In this document: in pieces, positions 1-11,596 of the stretch
Numbering within the stretch: the stretch's first letter is position 1
Layout of the letters: each line of letters opens with the position of its first letter
From: Sva-07 sp963829585
GTDB lineage: Bacteria; Actinomycetota; Acidimicrobiia; Acidimicrobiales; Ilumatobacteraceae
DNA length: 64,000 bases
Direction of reading: 5' to 3'
NCBI GenBank assembly: GCA_963829585.1
Contig: CAWHJD010000015.1
Span: forward strand, 1 to 64,000
Made by a program: the position numbers and the translations under genes
The notes under the pieces: generated by a model
Database searches by the model: none
What the model was told of the DNA's origin: nothing
The model's input: only the letters and a program-made list of their open reading frames with translations

Positions 1-1492
1 CGGGGAGTTCGACGTCGCGATTGCGCTCGTAGAGGACCCAGATCTCGTTCCGGGCGACTTCGTCGAACGCATCCGCGATGGCGAGCCAGTCGGCGATCAG
101 CTGGGCGTCCTGGTCGACGGGGATCATCACGTAGTCCACACGCTCGGCGCGGTCGGCGAGGCGAGATCCCTCGAGGCTCGTGTCGGGCCCGTACAGCACG
201 ACGCGGAACGGCACCGGGAACTGGTAGATCTCCTCGCGGTACGCGAGGTGCGGGGTCAGGCGGTAGTTCGCCGACACGACCGCATCGGCCGGGATGTCGT
301 CGAGCAGCTCGCGTGCGGACTCGGCGTAGACGTTGCCACGGTCCCCGTACCACGAGTCGGTGCGACCGAGCGGAGACGGCGCCCACAGCAATGCCGTCAC
401 CAGCGACGCTCCCGCGAGTGTCGTCATCGCCAACGTCCGCGTCGGAATCGGCACACGACGACCCCGTACCGACACGACGTGGTTCCTCATCGCCCCGACG
501 GCGTACAACGTCCCGATCGCCAACGCGGGCACCGCGACGAGGCTGTAGTGGTAGTCGATCTGATACTGGTACCAGAAGGTGCTCAGGACGTTCGTGAACA
601 GCACGAGCGCGCTGATCATCGCGACGTCGGGCAACCGGACGAACAGCCATGCGAACGGCGCCGTCATCTGCACCAGGTACCACGGCCTGCCGTCGCTGCG
701 AAGATGACGCACGAGCGCCGTCGGATTGGTCACCGTCGTGTCCACGAGCCCCCAGGGACCTCCGAACGGGATGCGCCATCCGTTGCGTGTCGGCACCCCG
801 ATCAGGCTGCGCATCACGAGCAGCATCGCGACGGCCATGAAGGCGATGCTCCCGAAGACGGTCAGCAGCCCGATCCGGCGATCGCGCCGGATCGCGACCC
901 AGATGCCGAGCGGCACGATCACCAGTGAGACGTCCTCCTTGACGAGCAGCGACAGCACCACGAAGACCGCGTACAGACGCCACTTGCGTTCGAGCGCGCC
1001 GTAGATGGCGAAGCCGACGAACACGCCGAGGAAGGCGTCGGGATGGAAGTTCTCGAGGTTCGTCCAGCCCACGGCCGGGTGCAGCAGGTACGTGCCGGCC
1101 CCGATCAGCGCCAACCACTCGGATCCCAACCGCTTGCGTCCGTAGAGGAACACCGGGATGGCGCCAGCTGCGATCGCCGCCGACTGCGCGGTGAACATGA
1201 TCCACGCCCCGGGGGCGATCCAGTACAACGGGACGAGGAACAGCAGGATGAACGAGGTGTGGTCGCCGAACAGGTTGCGGCCCATCAACGTCACGAACGG
1301 GGCGTCGAAGCGCGAGAGCAGCCACATGCCCTGGTCGTAGAGCGCCGAGTCGTAGCTCGACGTGCCGAGGGCATGGTGGATGTCGAGCGACCGGGCGGTG
1401 AAATACCAGGCCCAGGCGATGACGGCCCCGGCGAGGAACACCTGGGGGGCGCTCGGCGGGGGGATCCGGTGCCACAGCGGGCGTGCGGGCAT
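1..1492 (-). CDS. DUF2079 polytopic membrane protein (3' end outside window)
   Basis: The reading frame starts at ATG 1492, just after the nusB stop, and stays open to the window edge, giving 497 residues with the C-terminus missing. It is rich in hydrophobic segments. It contains the stretches SSYDSALYDQGMW, FGDHTSFILLFLVPLYW and NLENFHPDAFLG, which I associate with the actinobacterial DUF2079 integral membrane family. Family function is unknown; a relation to GT-C-like glycosyltransferases has been suggested but nothing here proves it. It is the last visible gene of the alaS-to-nusB operon and is probably co-transcribed with nusB, from which it is separated by only a few bases. Confidence 0.8.
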   Translation of the reverse strand, partial: MPARPLWHRIPPPSAPQVFLAGAVIAWAWYFTARSLDIHHALGTSSYDSALYDQGMWLLSRFDAPFVTLMGRNLFGDHTSFILLFLVPLYWIAPGAWIMFTAQSAAIAAGAIPVFLYGRKRLGSEWLALIGAGTYLLHPAVGWTNLENFHPDAFLGVFVGFAIYGALERKWRLYAVFVVLSLLVKEDVSLVIVPLGIWVAIRRDRRIGLLTVFGSIAFMAVAMLLVMRSLIGVPTRNGWRIPFGGPWGLVDTTVTNPTALVRHLRSDGRPWYLVQMTAPFAWLFVRLPDVAMISALVLFTNVLSTFWYQYQIDYHYSLVAVPALAIGTLYAVGAMRNHVVSVRGRRVPIPTRTLAMTTLAGASLVTALLWAPSPLGRTDSWYGDRGNVYAESARELLDDIPADAVVSANYRLTPHLAYREEIYQFPVPFRVVLYGPDTSLEGSRLADRAERVDYVMIPVDQDAQLIADWLAIADAFDEVARNEIWVLYERNRDVELP

Positions 1493-1496
1493 CGAC

Positions 1497-1904
1497 CTAC
1501 TGTCGCAGGTCGTCGACCAGCGCGGAGAGCACCCCGTTCACGAAGCGACCACTGTCGTCGGTCGAGAACCGCTTCGCGAGTTCCACGGCCTCGTCGATGG
1601 CCACAGCCAGCGGGACGTCGGGCCGATGTGCGAGTTCGAATGCGCCGAGGCGCAGGATGTTCAGGTCGAGCACGGGCATGCGCGCCAGTGTCCAACCCTT
1701 CGCTCGTGCCGCGATGGCGGCATCGAGCTCCTCGACGTGCTCGCCGACACCGAGGACCAGCAGTGTGGTCAACGCGTCGGGTTCGAGGACCTGCACCGCG
1801 AGCGCATCAGCGGGCGTGATGCCCTTCGAGTACGCCTCGTACAACAGGTACAGGGCGCGTTCGCGCGCGTCGGAGCGATCGTCTGGACGCGGCATGGCAG
1901 CCAT
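1497..1904 (-). CDS. nusB: Transcription antitermination factor NusB
   Basis: This 135-residue protein matches NusB in length (E. coli about 139). It has the family pattern of an N-terminal ARERALYLLYEAY helix, a central LDLNILRLGAFEL segment and a C-terminal AVELAKRFSTDDSGRFVNG segment. NusB binds boxA RNA with NusE (ribosomal protein S10) in rRNA antitermination complexes. It lies 26 bases downstream of efp, as is common in actinobacteria. The start could be ATG 1904 or the in-frame ATG 1895; a MAAMPRP beginning fits either. Confidence 0.95.
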   Translation of the reverse strand: MAAMPRPDDRSDARERALYLLYEAYSKGITPADALAVQVLEPDALTTLLVLGVGEHVEELDAAIAARAKGWTLARMPVLDLNILRLGAFELAHRPDVPLAVAIDEAVELAKRFSTDDSGRFVNGVLSALVDDLRQ

Positions 1905-1930
1905 GTTGGTGGATGTTGCTCGATTCCGGC

Positions 1931-2494
1931 TCAGACGCGCGTCAGATAGTCGCCGGTACGGGTGTCGACCTTGACCTTGTCGCCCGGCTCGACGAACAGC
2001 GGAACCTGCAGGACCTTGCCGGTCTCGAGTGTCGCCGGTTTGCGAGCACCGGACACCCGGTCGCCCTGCACACCCGGCTCGGTCTCGGCGATCAGCAACT
2101 CGACCGACGCCGGGATCTCGACGCCGATGATCTCACCGTGGTACTGGGCGATCTGGGCCACCATCTGCTCGGTGAGGTAGTCCGCAGCGTCTCCGAGCGC
2201 CGAGCTCGGCACGTTCATCTGGTCGTACGTGGACGTGTTCATGAACACGTAGTCCGCACCGTCCTTGTACAGGAACTGCATGTCCTGACGGTCGACGATC
2301 GCCTGCTCGACCTTGATGCCCGCGTTGAACGTCTTGTCGATGACCGCGCCGTTGCGGAGGTTGCGGATCTTCGTTCGAACGAACGCTCCACCCTTGCCCG
2401 GCTTGACGTGCTGGAACTCGATCACCTGGAAGAGTCCGTTGTCGAGTTCGAGGGTGATTCCGTTCTTCAGGTCGTTCACGGAGATCTGCGGCAT
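1931..2494 (-). CDS. efp: Translation elongation factor P
   Basis: The 187-residue protein has the usual three-domain EF-P length. EF-P binds between the P and E sites and rescues ribosomes stalled at polyproline. The domain I loop reads VKPGKGGAFVR, with Lys34 at the tip position that is modified in proteobacteria. No epmA/epmB or 5-aminopentanol-type partner is in the window, so modification cannot be judged. The C-terminal motif GDYLTRV is typical. It lies 32 bases after the Xaa-Pro peptidase gene in the same operon. Confidence 0.97.
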   Translation of the reverse strand: MPQISVNDLKNGITLELDNGLFQVIEFQHVKPGKGGAFVRTKIRNLRNGAVIDKTFNAGIKVEQAIVDRQDMQFLYKDGADYVFMNTSTYDQMNVPSSALGDAADYLTEQMVAQIAQYHGEIIGVEIPASVELLIAETEPGVQGDRVSGARKPATLETGKVLQVPLFVEPGDKVKVDTRTGDYLTRV

Positions 2495-2526
2495 GGTCGT
2501 GTCCTTCGTCTTCTTCGGTCGGGCAT

Positions 2527-3649
2527 TCAGCCCGGAAATGGTCGCGGCACGGTGTGCGTGAGGGGCAACGAGCCGGCTTCGGTGACGACGAGGAGGTCCT
2601 CGATCCGGAATCCACCGAAGCCGACACGATAGAGGCCCGGTTCCACCGTCACCACGTTGCCGGCGATGATGACCTCCTCGGAGACCTGCGAGTGGAACGG
2701 TGACTCATGGATCTCGAGGCCCACACCGTGGCCCGTTCCGTGGAGATACCAGTCGAGATGTCCGGCCTGCGCGAACACGTCGCGGCACACGCTGTCGAGC
2801 GCACGGGCCGAGATCCCGGGGCGCAGGGCCGCCACCCCGGCGGCGTGGGAGGCCTCGACCAGGGCGTAGATCTCACGTTGCTCGTCGGTCGGTTCGCCGA
2901 TCACGTACGAGCGGGTCATGTCGGAGTGGTAGCCGTCGACGAGGGCACCGACGTCGATGATGACGGTGTCACCTGTCCACGATCGTTCGCCGACCCACCT
3001 CGTGGTGCGGGCGCGCCGCGTGTTCGGGGCCAGACGCGACGATGGTCTCGTAGCTGCGGTCGTCGGCCCCGTGGCGACGCATCCGGTACTCGAGTTCATT
3101 GCGGATGTCCGCCTCGGTGACGGGGTCGTCGAGGGTGGCGAACAGGAGGGGTTCGACCTCGGCGAGCGCCGCATCGGCCGCGCCGGCAGCTGCCGTCATC
3201 CGCTCGATCTCGGCCGCGTCCTTGACCTGACGGAGGTTCTTCACCAGCGACTCCACCGGTTGCAGGACGAGGTCGTCGGCGAGCCGGTTCCATTCGGAAT
3301 GCGAGGTGGACGCCGGGTCGAGACCCACCGATCGGGCCGCATCGAGCGACTCGATCAGACGCGCCTGCAGCCGCACCCTCGAGGTCTCGGCGACGACCGT
3401 GGCGCCGCTCGACGCCGTTTCGGCCCTGGCGCGGTCCCCGTATCGGCCGTCCGTCCCCACGATCAGGTCGTGGGCGGTGACCACGGCCCACCCGTTCGAA
3501 CCGCTGAACCCGCTCAGCCACCGAACGTCGATCAGATCGGTGAACAGCAGCGCATCACATCCGTCGGCCGCCGGGAGGCCGGACTGCACCGTCGCGACGC
3601 GAGATGCGTGGTCGATCGCCGCGAAACGATCGGTGCGGGGCGCGTTCAT
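2527..3649 (-). CDS. Xaa-Pro aminopeptidase-type M24 peptidase, frame-disrupted
   Basis: The N-terminal half (creatinase-like N domain, ATG 3649) and C-terminal half (pita-bread metallopeptidase) are in different frames. The switch lies at the GGG run at 2994-2996: removing one G restores PHHEVVGERSWTGDTV, matching family spacing between the PHH motif and the first metal ligand. The restored product is about 373 residues. The dinuclear metal ligands are all visible: Asp in IIDVGA, Asp in GYHSD, His in GTGHGVG, Glu in VTVEPGLY and Glu in FRIEDLL. The gene sits between aroB (ATGA overlap) and efp, its usual actinobacterial position. Intact catalytic residues on both sides argue for a sequence error rather than a dead gene. 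Confidence 0.88.
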
Positions 3650-4662
3650 GCGGAGCCCACGAAACGGTTCAACGCGACGCGCACGGCCTGTTCGGGCACG
3701 TCGGCAACCACTTCGACGCCGTCGGGCCCGTCGAGCACGAACGTGAGCCCGTCGAGCGCCTTCTTGTCTCGAGCCATCAGGGTCATCAACCCGTCGACGT
3801 CGAGGCCGTCGGGCGGGGTGATGCGCAGGCCGTACTCCCCCGCGACGACCCGGCGATGCTCGTCGACGCGGGCCTCGTCGACCCGGTCGAGTTCGAGGGC
3901 CAGCTCGGCAGCGAACACGAGCCCGATCGCAACCGCCTCGCCGTGGGCGATCGCATGATCGGTGGCCGTCTCGATCGCATGAGCGAGCGTGTGGCCGTAG
4001 TTGAGCAGCGCCCGACGGCCGCCTTCGCGCTCGTCCGACGAGACGATGTCGGCCTTGATCTCGATGCAGCGGGCGATGCGCTCGTCGAGTGCCAGCGCGA
4101 GGAGGTCGTCACCGGTCAGGAAGTGGTACTTCGACATCTCGCCGAGGCCACACCGCATCTCCCGTTCGGGCAGCGTGGCCAGTGCATCGAGGTCGCAGAT
4201 CACACCCACCGGTTGCCAGAACGCCCCGACGAGGTTCTTGCCCTCGGGGAGGTTCACGCCGGTCTTGCCGCCGATCGCGGCGTCGACCATGCCGAGCAGC
4301 GTGGTGGCGACGTGCACCACCGGCGTTCCGCGATGCCACGAGGCGGCTGCGAAGCCGGCCACATCGGTGACCATGCCTCCCCCGATGCCGACCACGACGT
4401 CTCGACGGGTGAGCCCTTGACGGGCGAACCCCCGCGTGAGCGTCTCGATCGTCGCCAGCGACTTCGCCGACTCTCCCGAATCGATCACGTAGGTCTCGAC
4501 CGACCGGCTCGCCGACGACCACGTCAGCGGGACGGCGTCCTGGGTGACGACCGCCACGCGTGCAGCGTCGTCGGGGAGCAACGACTCGAGTTCGGCGATG
4601 GCGCCGGCACCCACGACCACCTCGTACGAGCGATCCTCCAGCGGAACCGTCACCCGCAGCAT
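3646..4662 (-). CDS. aroB: 3-dehydroquinate synthase
   Basis: This enzyme converts DAHP to 3-dehydroquinate, the second shikimate-pathway step, using NAD and a divalent metal. Family motifs are GIGGGMVTDVAGFAA (NAD site), GGKTGVNLPEGKNLVG, GLGEMSKYHF (metal-ligand Glu, reading EMSKY rather than the commoner EVIKY), NYGHTLAHAIE and HGEAVAIG (metal-ligand histidines). Start ATG 4662 gives 338 residues and begins MLRVTVPLEDRSYEV; it overlaps the end of aroK by 13 bases. The stop overlaps the start of the M24 peptidase (ATGA), suggesting translational coupling. Confidence 0.96.
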   Translation of the reverse strand: MLRVTVPLEDRSYEVVVGAGAIAELESLLPDDAARVAVVTQDAVPLTWSSASRSVETYVIDSGESAKSLATIETLTRGFARQGLTRRDVVVGIGGGMVTDVAGFAAASWHRGTPVVHVATTLLGMVDAAIGGKTGVNLPEGKNLVGAFWQPVGVICDLDALATLPEREMRCGLGEMSKYHFLTGDDLLALALDERIARCIEIKADIVSSDEREGGRRALLNYGHTLAHAIETATDHAIAHGEAVAIGLVFAAELALELDRVDEARVDEHRRVVAGEYGLRITPPDGLDVDGLMTLMARDKKALDGLTFVLDGPDGVEVVADVPEQAVRVALNRFVGSA

Positions 4663-5165
4663 CGCAGCACCGCCCTGGTGACGTCGCCGACCGAACGGTT
4701 GTCGACCGAGACGATGGCGTCGGCGACCTCCTGGTAGAGCGGTGCGCGTACGTCGTGGAGTCGTCGGAGTGCAGCGTCGGGGTCCTCGTCGAGCAGCGGT
4801 CGATGGCCGCCGCTGCGCACCCGGTCGACCAGGACGTCGACCTCGCAGCAGAGCCACACCACGTGGGCGTCGGGGCCACGGAGCGCTTGCCGGTTGGCCT
4901 CGCTCAGCACGACGCCCCCGGCCGCCGCGATGACGGACGGCTCCGGCGAGGCGAGCGCATCGAGCAGCACCTCCGTCTCGAGTGCCCTGAATGCCGGTTC
5001 CCCATCGGTGACCCAGATCTCACGAACGGTGCGTCCGGTGCGTTCCTCGATCATCTCGTCGGAGTCGAAGATCGGACGGCCGAGTTCGGACGCGAGCGCG
5101 CGTCCCACCGTCGACTTGCCCACGCCCATCATCCCGACGAGTACGAGATGGCGCGGCCTGCTCAC
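4650..5165 (-). CDS. aroK: Shikimate kinase
   Basis: This 171-residue kinase phosphorylates shikimate at the 3-OH. The P-loop is GMMGVGKST, followed by the substrate/Mg motif DSDEMIEERTG. AAAGGVVL and the lid segment GGHRPLL complete the family pattern. It starts at GTG 5165, whose GTGA overlaps the aroC stop, and its 3' end overlaps aroB. It is part of the aroE-aroC-aroK-aroB cluster. Confidence 0.96.
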   Translation of the reverse strand: MSRPRHLVLVGMMGVGKSTVGRALASELGRPIFDSDEMIEERTGRTVREIWVTDGEPAFRALETEVLLDALASPEPSVIAAAGGVVLSEANRQALRGPDAHVVWLCCEVDVLVDRVRSGGHRPLLDEDPDAALRRLHDVRAPLYQEVADAIVSVDNRSVGDVTRAVLRCCG

Positions 5166-6335
5166 GACAGCGAGGCCGTGAACGCCTCGGCGTTGCGGAC
5201 GAACTCGTCGACCGAGTCACCGCCGAACTTGCGCTGCGCCTCACCGGCGAGCACCAGCGCCACCATGGTCTCCGCGACGACACCCATGGCAGGTACTGCG
5301 GTGACGTCGGTCCGCTCCTTGAACGACACGGCGGACTGCTTGGTCTGCGTGTCGACCGTCTCCAACGTCGGCTTGTTCAGTGTGGCAAGCGGCTTCATCG
5401 CCGCCCGCACCACCAGGAGCTCGCCCGTGGAGATCCCACCCTCGGTACCACCGGCGAGCGTGCTGCCGCGTCGGTAGACCTTGGCATCGGCGTCCCACGA
5501 GATCGGGTCGTGCGCCACACTGCCCCGACGTCCGGCGACCTCGAACCCGTCGCCGATCTCGACGCCCTTGACGGCCTGGATGCTCATGATCGCCTGGGCG
5601 AGGAGTGCGTCGAGTTTGCGATCCCAGTGGACGTGGCTGCCGAGGCCCACCGGCACCCCGAATCCGAGTACTTCGACGACACCGCCGAGCGAGTCGCCGT
5701 CCTTGGCCGCAGCCTTGATCTCGGCGATCATCGCTTCACTCGCGTCGAGATCGAAACAACGCACCTGGTTGTCGTCGACCCGATCGAGCTGGTCGGGCGT
5801 GGGACGGGCCGCTCCGGCGGGAACTCGGGCATCACCCATCTGGATGACGTGCGAGATGATGTCGACCCCCAGCGGCTTCAGCAGTGCCTTGGCGACCGCG
5901 CCCGCAGCGACACGCGCGGCCGTCTCACGAGCACTTCGCGCGCTCCAGCACGTCGCGTGCATCGGTGAAGCCGTACTTCTGCATGCCGGCGAGGTCGGCA
6001 TGACCCGGCCGGACCTGCGTGAGCGGCTCCTTCGTGGCTCCCGGCGCGGGACTCATCTCCTCGTGCCACTTGTCGCTGCGGAACCACTCGCTGTTCTTGA
6101 TCTCGATCGCGACCGGCGATCCGAGCGTGCGTCCGTGACGGACGCCGCCGATGAGGGTCAGTTCGTCGGCTTCGAAGCGCTGACGTGGACCACGTCCGTA
6201 GCCGAGTCGTCGTCGACCCATCTCGGCCTGGATCTGCTCGACCGTGATCTCGAGACCGGCCGGCAGCCCTTCCATGATGACCACGAGGGCCTGGCCATGG
6301 GACTCGCCCGCCGTGAGATACCGCAACATCCGCAC
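5162..6335 (-). CDS. aroC: Chorismate synthase, frame-disrupted
   Basis: This is the last shikimate-pathway enzyme, converting EPSP to chorismate with reduced FMN. The N-terminal part (ATG 6335, MLRYLTAGESHGQALV) runs to DVLERAK and then hits a stop. The rest continues in another frame. Deleting one A of the AA pair at 5935-5936 gives DVLERASARETAARVAAG, the exact family motif, so the break is a one-base surplus. The restored length of about 390 residues is normal for actinobacteria. Other motifs are RPGHADLAGMQKYG and GGTEGGISTGE. It starts 4 bases after aroE and couples to aroK by GTGA. Loss of chorismate would be severe, so an error in the sequence is the likely explanation. Confidence 0.93.
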
Positions 6336-6339
6336 GAGG

Positions 6340-7167
6340 CTACCGGCCGGCGAGCACCGCCTCGGCGGCGATTCGCATGACCGTCGTGTCGGGCCGGACG
6401 CCGATCCACCGCTCCTGCTGCAGCGCCGCCTGGTGGATCAGCATGCCGAGTCCATCGACCGTCCGGGCGCCGATCTCCTCGGCGGCCGTGAGCCACGCCG
6501 TGCGAAGCGGGTGGTACACGAGATCGACGACCACCTGGTGGTCGTGCAGGAGGGTCGGGTCGCAGGGCAGGTCGTCCGGCGTGGAACGGGACGGTTCGAC
6601 ACCCATGCCCACGTTCGTCGCATTCACCACGATGTCGGCTCGACCGATGTCGTCGGCGACCCCCACCGAGGCAGCCGACGCGAGCGTCGCCGCCGCCTCG
6701 GCGTGGATGCGCGTGCGATTCAGCACCTTGATGTCGTTCGCACCGGCACGACCGAGCGCGTCGACCACCGAACGAGCCGCGCCACCGGCACCGATCACCA
6801 CGAGCCGGGCGCCGGCCACGTCGATGCCCGATTCGGCGAGCGATGCCACGAAGCCTGCTCCGTCGGTGCTCGACCCGACGAGCCGGTTGCCGTCCCAACT
6901 CACGGTGTTGACCGACTGCAGCGCACGGGCCGCCGGTTCGAGACGATCGACCGCGTCGGCGACGGCACGCTTGTGGGGCATCGTGACGGAGAGACCGGCG
7001 ATCCCCAGGACGCGCATCGCGTCGAGCGCCCCGGCGCCGCTGCCCTCGGCGACATCGAACGCGACGTAGGTCCAGTCGACACCCGCGGCATCGAACGCGG
7101 CCTGGTGGATGACCGGGGACAAGCTGTGCTCGACGGGTGACCCGATGAGCGCCGCCAGGCGGCGCAT
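6340..7167 (-). CDS. aroE: Shikimate dehydrogenase
   Basis: This NADP-dependent enzyme reduces 3-dehydroshikimate to shikimate. Substrate-site motifs are SLSPVIHQAAF and VTMPHK. The dinucleotide-binding motif is VIGAGGAARSVVDAL and is followed by NRT. The usual NTDG substrate loop reads STDGAGF here, a conservative Asn-to-Ser change. ATG 7167 gives 275 residues. An upstream GTG at 7173 overlaps the mltG stop and is an alternative start. The gene lies between mltG and aroC. Confidence 0.94.
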   Translation of the reverse strand: MRRLAALIGSPVEHSLSPVIHQAAFDAAGVDWTYVAFDVAEGSGAGALDAMRVLGIAGLSVTMPHKRAVADAVDRLEPAARALQSVNTVSWDGNRLVGSSTDGAGFVASLAESGIDVAGARLVVIGAGGAARSVVDALGRAGANDIKVLNRTRIHAEAAATLASAASVGVADDIGRADIVVNATNVGMGVEPSRSTPDDLPCDPTLLHDHQVVVDLVYHPLRTAWLTAAEEIGARTVDGLGMLIHQAALQQERWIGVRPDTTVMRIAAEAVLAGR

Positions 7168-7169
7168 CG

Positions 7170-8408
7170 TCACAGGAGACCCGCCTGGCGGGCCAGTTCG
7201 ACGTTGCGTTCGTGCTGCCAGAGTTCCGAGGCGAAGACGTGACCACCGTCTTCGTCGGCGATGACGTAGTAGAGGTACGCGCACTTGGTCGGGTCGGCGA
7301 GTTCGGCGCAGATCGGATCACCGGCCGGTGGATTCGGCGCCGGGTTGAGCGCCGCCTGGATCGACGCGCGGCCGGGATTGGCGATCGGGGTCGGGGGGAG
7401 CCCCGTTCGCAGGTACGTGTTGTACGGCGTGTCGATCTGGCGGAGTTCGGAGAACGGCAGCTCGGGATCGAGGCCCGCCTGATCGCGTCCGTAGAGCACG
7501 GTCGCGTCGATCTGCAGCGGGATGGCGTTCTCCGGATCCATTGCGCTGAGACCGAGCCGGTTGTAGATCACCCTCGCGATCTTCGCCCGGTCCTCGGGCA
7601 CCTTGGCCTCGCGCTCGATCATCGAGGCGATGATCATCGCCTCGTACGGCGTGACGCCGAGTGCGGCGGAACGATTGACGATGTCCTCCTGATCGCCGAC
7701 GCGCTCCATGAGCGCGATCATCCGTTCGAGGACCTGGCCCTCGCCCTCCGCATTCGACACCTGGTACGTGTCGGGGAAGAGCATCCCCTCGAGCGACGTC
7801 ACGCCGAACGGCTGGTACGACGACCGTATGGTGCCGCTGTTCGCCGCGGCGAGGAACTCGTCGGCGCTCAGGCGATCGACCGATGTCTGGAGCCGCTCGG
7901 CCATCTTGGCCACGGTGAAGCCCTCCGGGAAGGTGACCTTCGTGTACGTCTGCCCCGGTGGGGTACGGAGACGCCCGAGCACGTTGCCCATGTGGTCGTC
8001 GGGTCGGATCTCGTAGTAGCCGGGGATCAGTTCGAGGCCGCCCTCACGCTCGACGTACCACTCGAACACCCCCGCGTCGGAGATCAGGCCGTCATCGGCC
8101 AGCCGCGCCGCGACGGACGCCAGGTCGTCGTCTTCGTTCACCGTGAAGCTCTGGACGTCGCCGGGGGCACCTTCGGGATTGATCTTGCCCAGATACCACC
8201 AGCCGACCGCTCCCGCGACGAGGATCGCGATGACGACCAGCACCATCGAGAGCCAGACGATCCACTTCAGCGGACGGGTCTGCTGGCGGAGCCGTTCGAC
8301 CGAACCGGTCTGATCGGTGGCATCCCAGGGATCGAGCGGCCAGTCGAGTGCGGGTCGGCTGTCAGGGTCGACCTGGGCCTCGGGCAGCAACGGGTCGAGT
8401 TTCTTCAC
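7170..8408 (-). CDS. mltG: Endolytic murein transglycosylase MltG
   Basis: MltG cleaves nascent glycan strands in the membrane and sets their length. The protein has a cytoplasmic N-terminus of about 45 residues, one transmembrane helix near residues 48-70 (WIVWLSMVLVVIAILVAGAV), then the YceG domain. The catalytic Glu is in MIEREAKVPEDRAKIARV, and the family segment LEGMLFPDTYQV is present. GTG 8408 is chosen as start because it makes a GTGA overlap with the ruvX stop; it gives 412 residues beginning MKKLDPLLPEAQ. The alaS-ruvX-mltG-aroE order is standard in actinobacteria. Confidence 0.93.
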   Translation of the reverse strand: MKKLDPLLPEAQVDPDSRPALDWPLDPWDATDQTGSVERLRQQTRPLKWIVWLSMVLVVIAILVAGAVGWWYLGKINPEGAPGDVQSFTVNEDDDLASVAARLADDGLISDAGVFEWYVEREGGLELIPGYYEIRPDDHMGNVLGRLRTPPGQTYTKVTFPEGFTVAKMAERLQTSVDRLSADEFLAAANSGTIRSSYQPFGVTSLEGMLFPDTYQVSNAEGEGQVLERMIALMERVGDQEDIVNRSAALGVTPYEAMIIASMIEREAKVPEDRAKIARVIYNRLGLSAMDPENAIPLQIDATVLYGRDQAGLDPELPFSELRQIDTPYNTYLRTGLPPTPIANPGRASIQAALNPAPNPPAGDPICAELADPTKCAYLYYVIADEDGGHVFASELWQHERNVELARQAGLL

Positions 8409-8910
8409 GTGAGGGACCCCGACGGTGACGCGCCCCACGTGGAGCGACGGTGATCGAGCCAGGCCTGCAGCATGACGGCGGCAGCCACCTTGTCGACGAC
8501 CTTGCGACGTTGCCGTGCATCGAGGCCGACCTCGCGGAGGCCCCGTTCGGCGGTCACCGTGGTGAACCGCTCGTCGTACATCTCCACCGGCACGCGGACC
8601 ACGCTAGCGAGCTGACGCGCCTCGGTCTCGGCAGATCGGGCGGCCGGCCCGCTGGTCCCGTCGAGCGACAACGGAAGCCCCACGACGACCACCTCGGCCT
8701 CCTCGTCACGGACGAGCTTGGCGATCGCGGCGTGGTCGTGGCGCCTCGACGACGAACGGTGCACCGTGGTCAGCGGCGAGGCGACCGTGCCGGACAGGTC
8801 GCTCACCGCGATGCCGATGCGCCTGGTACCGAGGTCGATGCCGAGTGCACGAACCCCGGGCGCACGACCCTCACGACCATGACCCTCACGACCAGGACCC
8901 GCGCTGGTAC

Positions 8911-8914
<4 letters not shown>
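8405..8914 (-). CDS. ruvX: Putative pre-16S rRNA nuclease / Holliday junction resolvase RuvX (YqgF)
   Basis: This RNase H-fold protein shows the YqgF motifs: LGIDLGTRRIGIAVSD (first catalytic Asp), VVGLPLSLDGT, MYDERFTTVTAE (Glu) and RRKVVDKVAAAVMLQ (last Asp). It starts at GTG 8914, whose GTGA overlaps the alaS stop. The first 20 residues (MSTSAGPGREGHGREGRAPG) are low complexity, so an internal start near GVRALGIDLG cannot be excluded. In E. coli YqgF matures the 5' end of 16S rRNA; in mycobacteria RuvX acts on Holliday junctions. Confidence 0.92.
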
Positions 8915-11556
<2,642 letters not shown>

Positions 11557-11582
11557 ATCCCGGGCGAGCCTATCGACGCCGC

Positions 11583-11588
11583 TAGCTT
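11583..11588 (+). promoter_or_regulatory. -10 box TAGCTT, leaderless-type promoter
   Basis: TAGCTT lies exactly 8 bases before the GTG at 11597, so transcription would begin at or next to the start codon. The same hexamer and spacing precede the gene at 42269. No convincing -35 box is visible. This site and the alaS -10 (TAGGCT, 11567-11572) share a 40-base divergent intergenic region. Confidence 0.5.
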
Positions 11589-11596
11589 GCTCCCGA

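Noticed and set aside
6820..6905. AroE STDG loop as evidence of a non-shikimate dehydrogenase paralogue
   Set aside because: Only one substrate-loop residue differs and the gene lies inside the aro cluster, so ordinary AroE is more likely.
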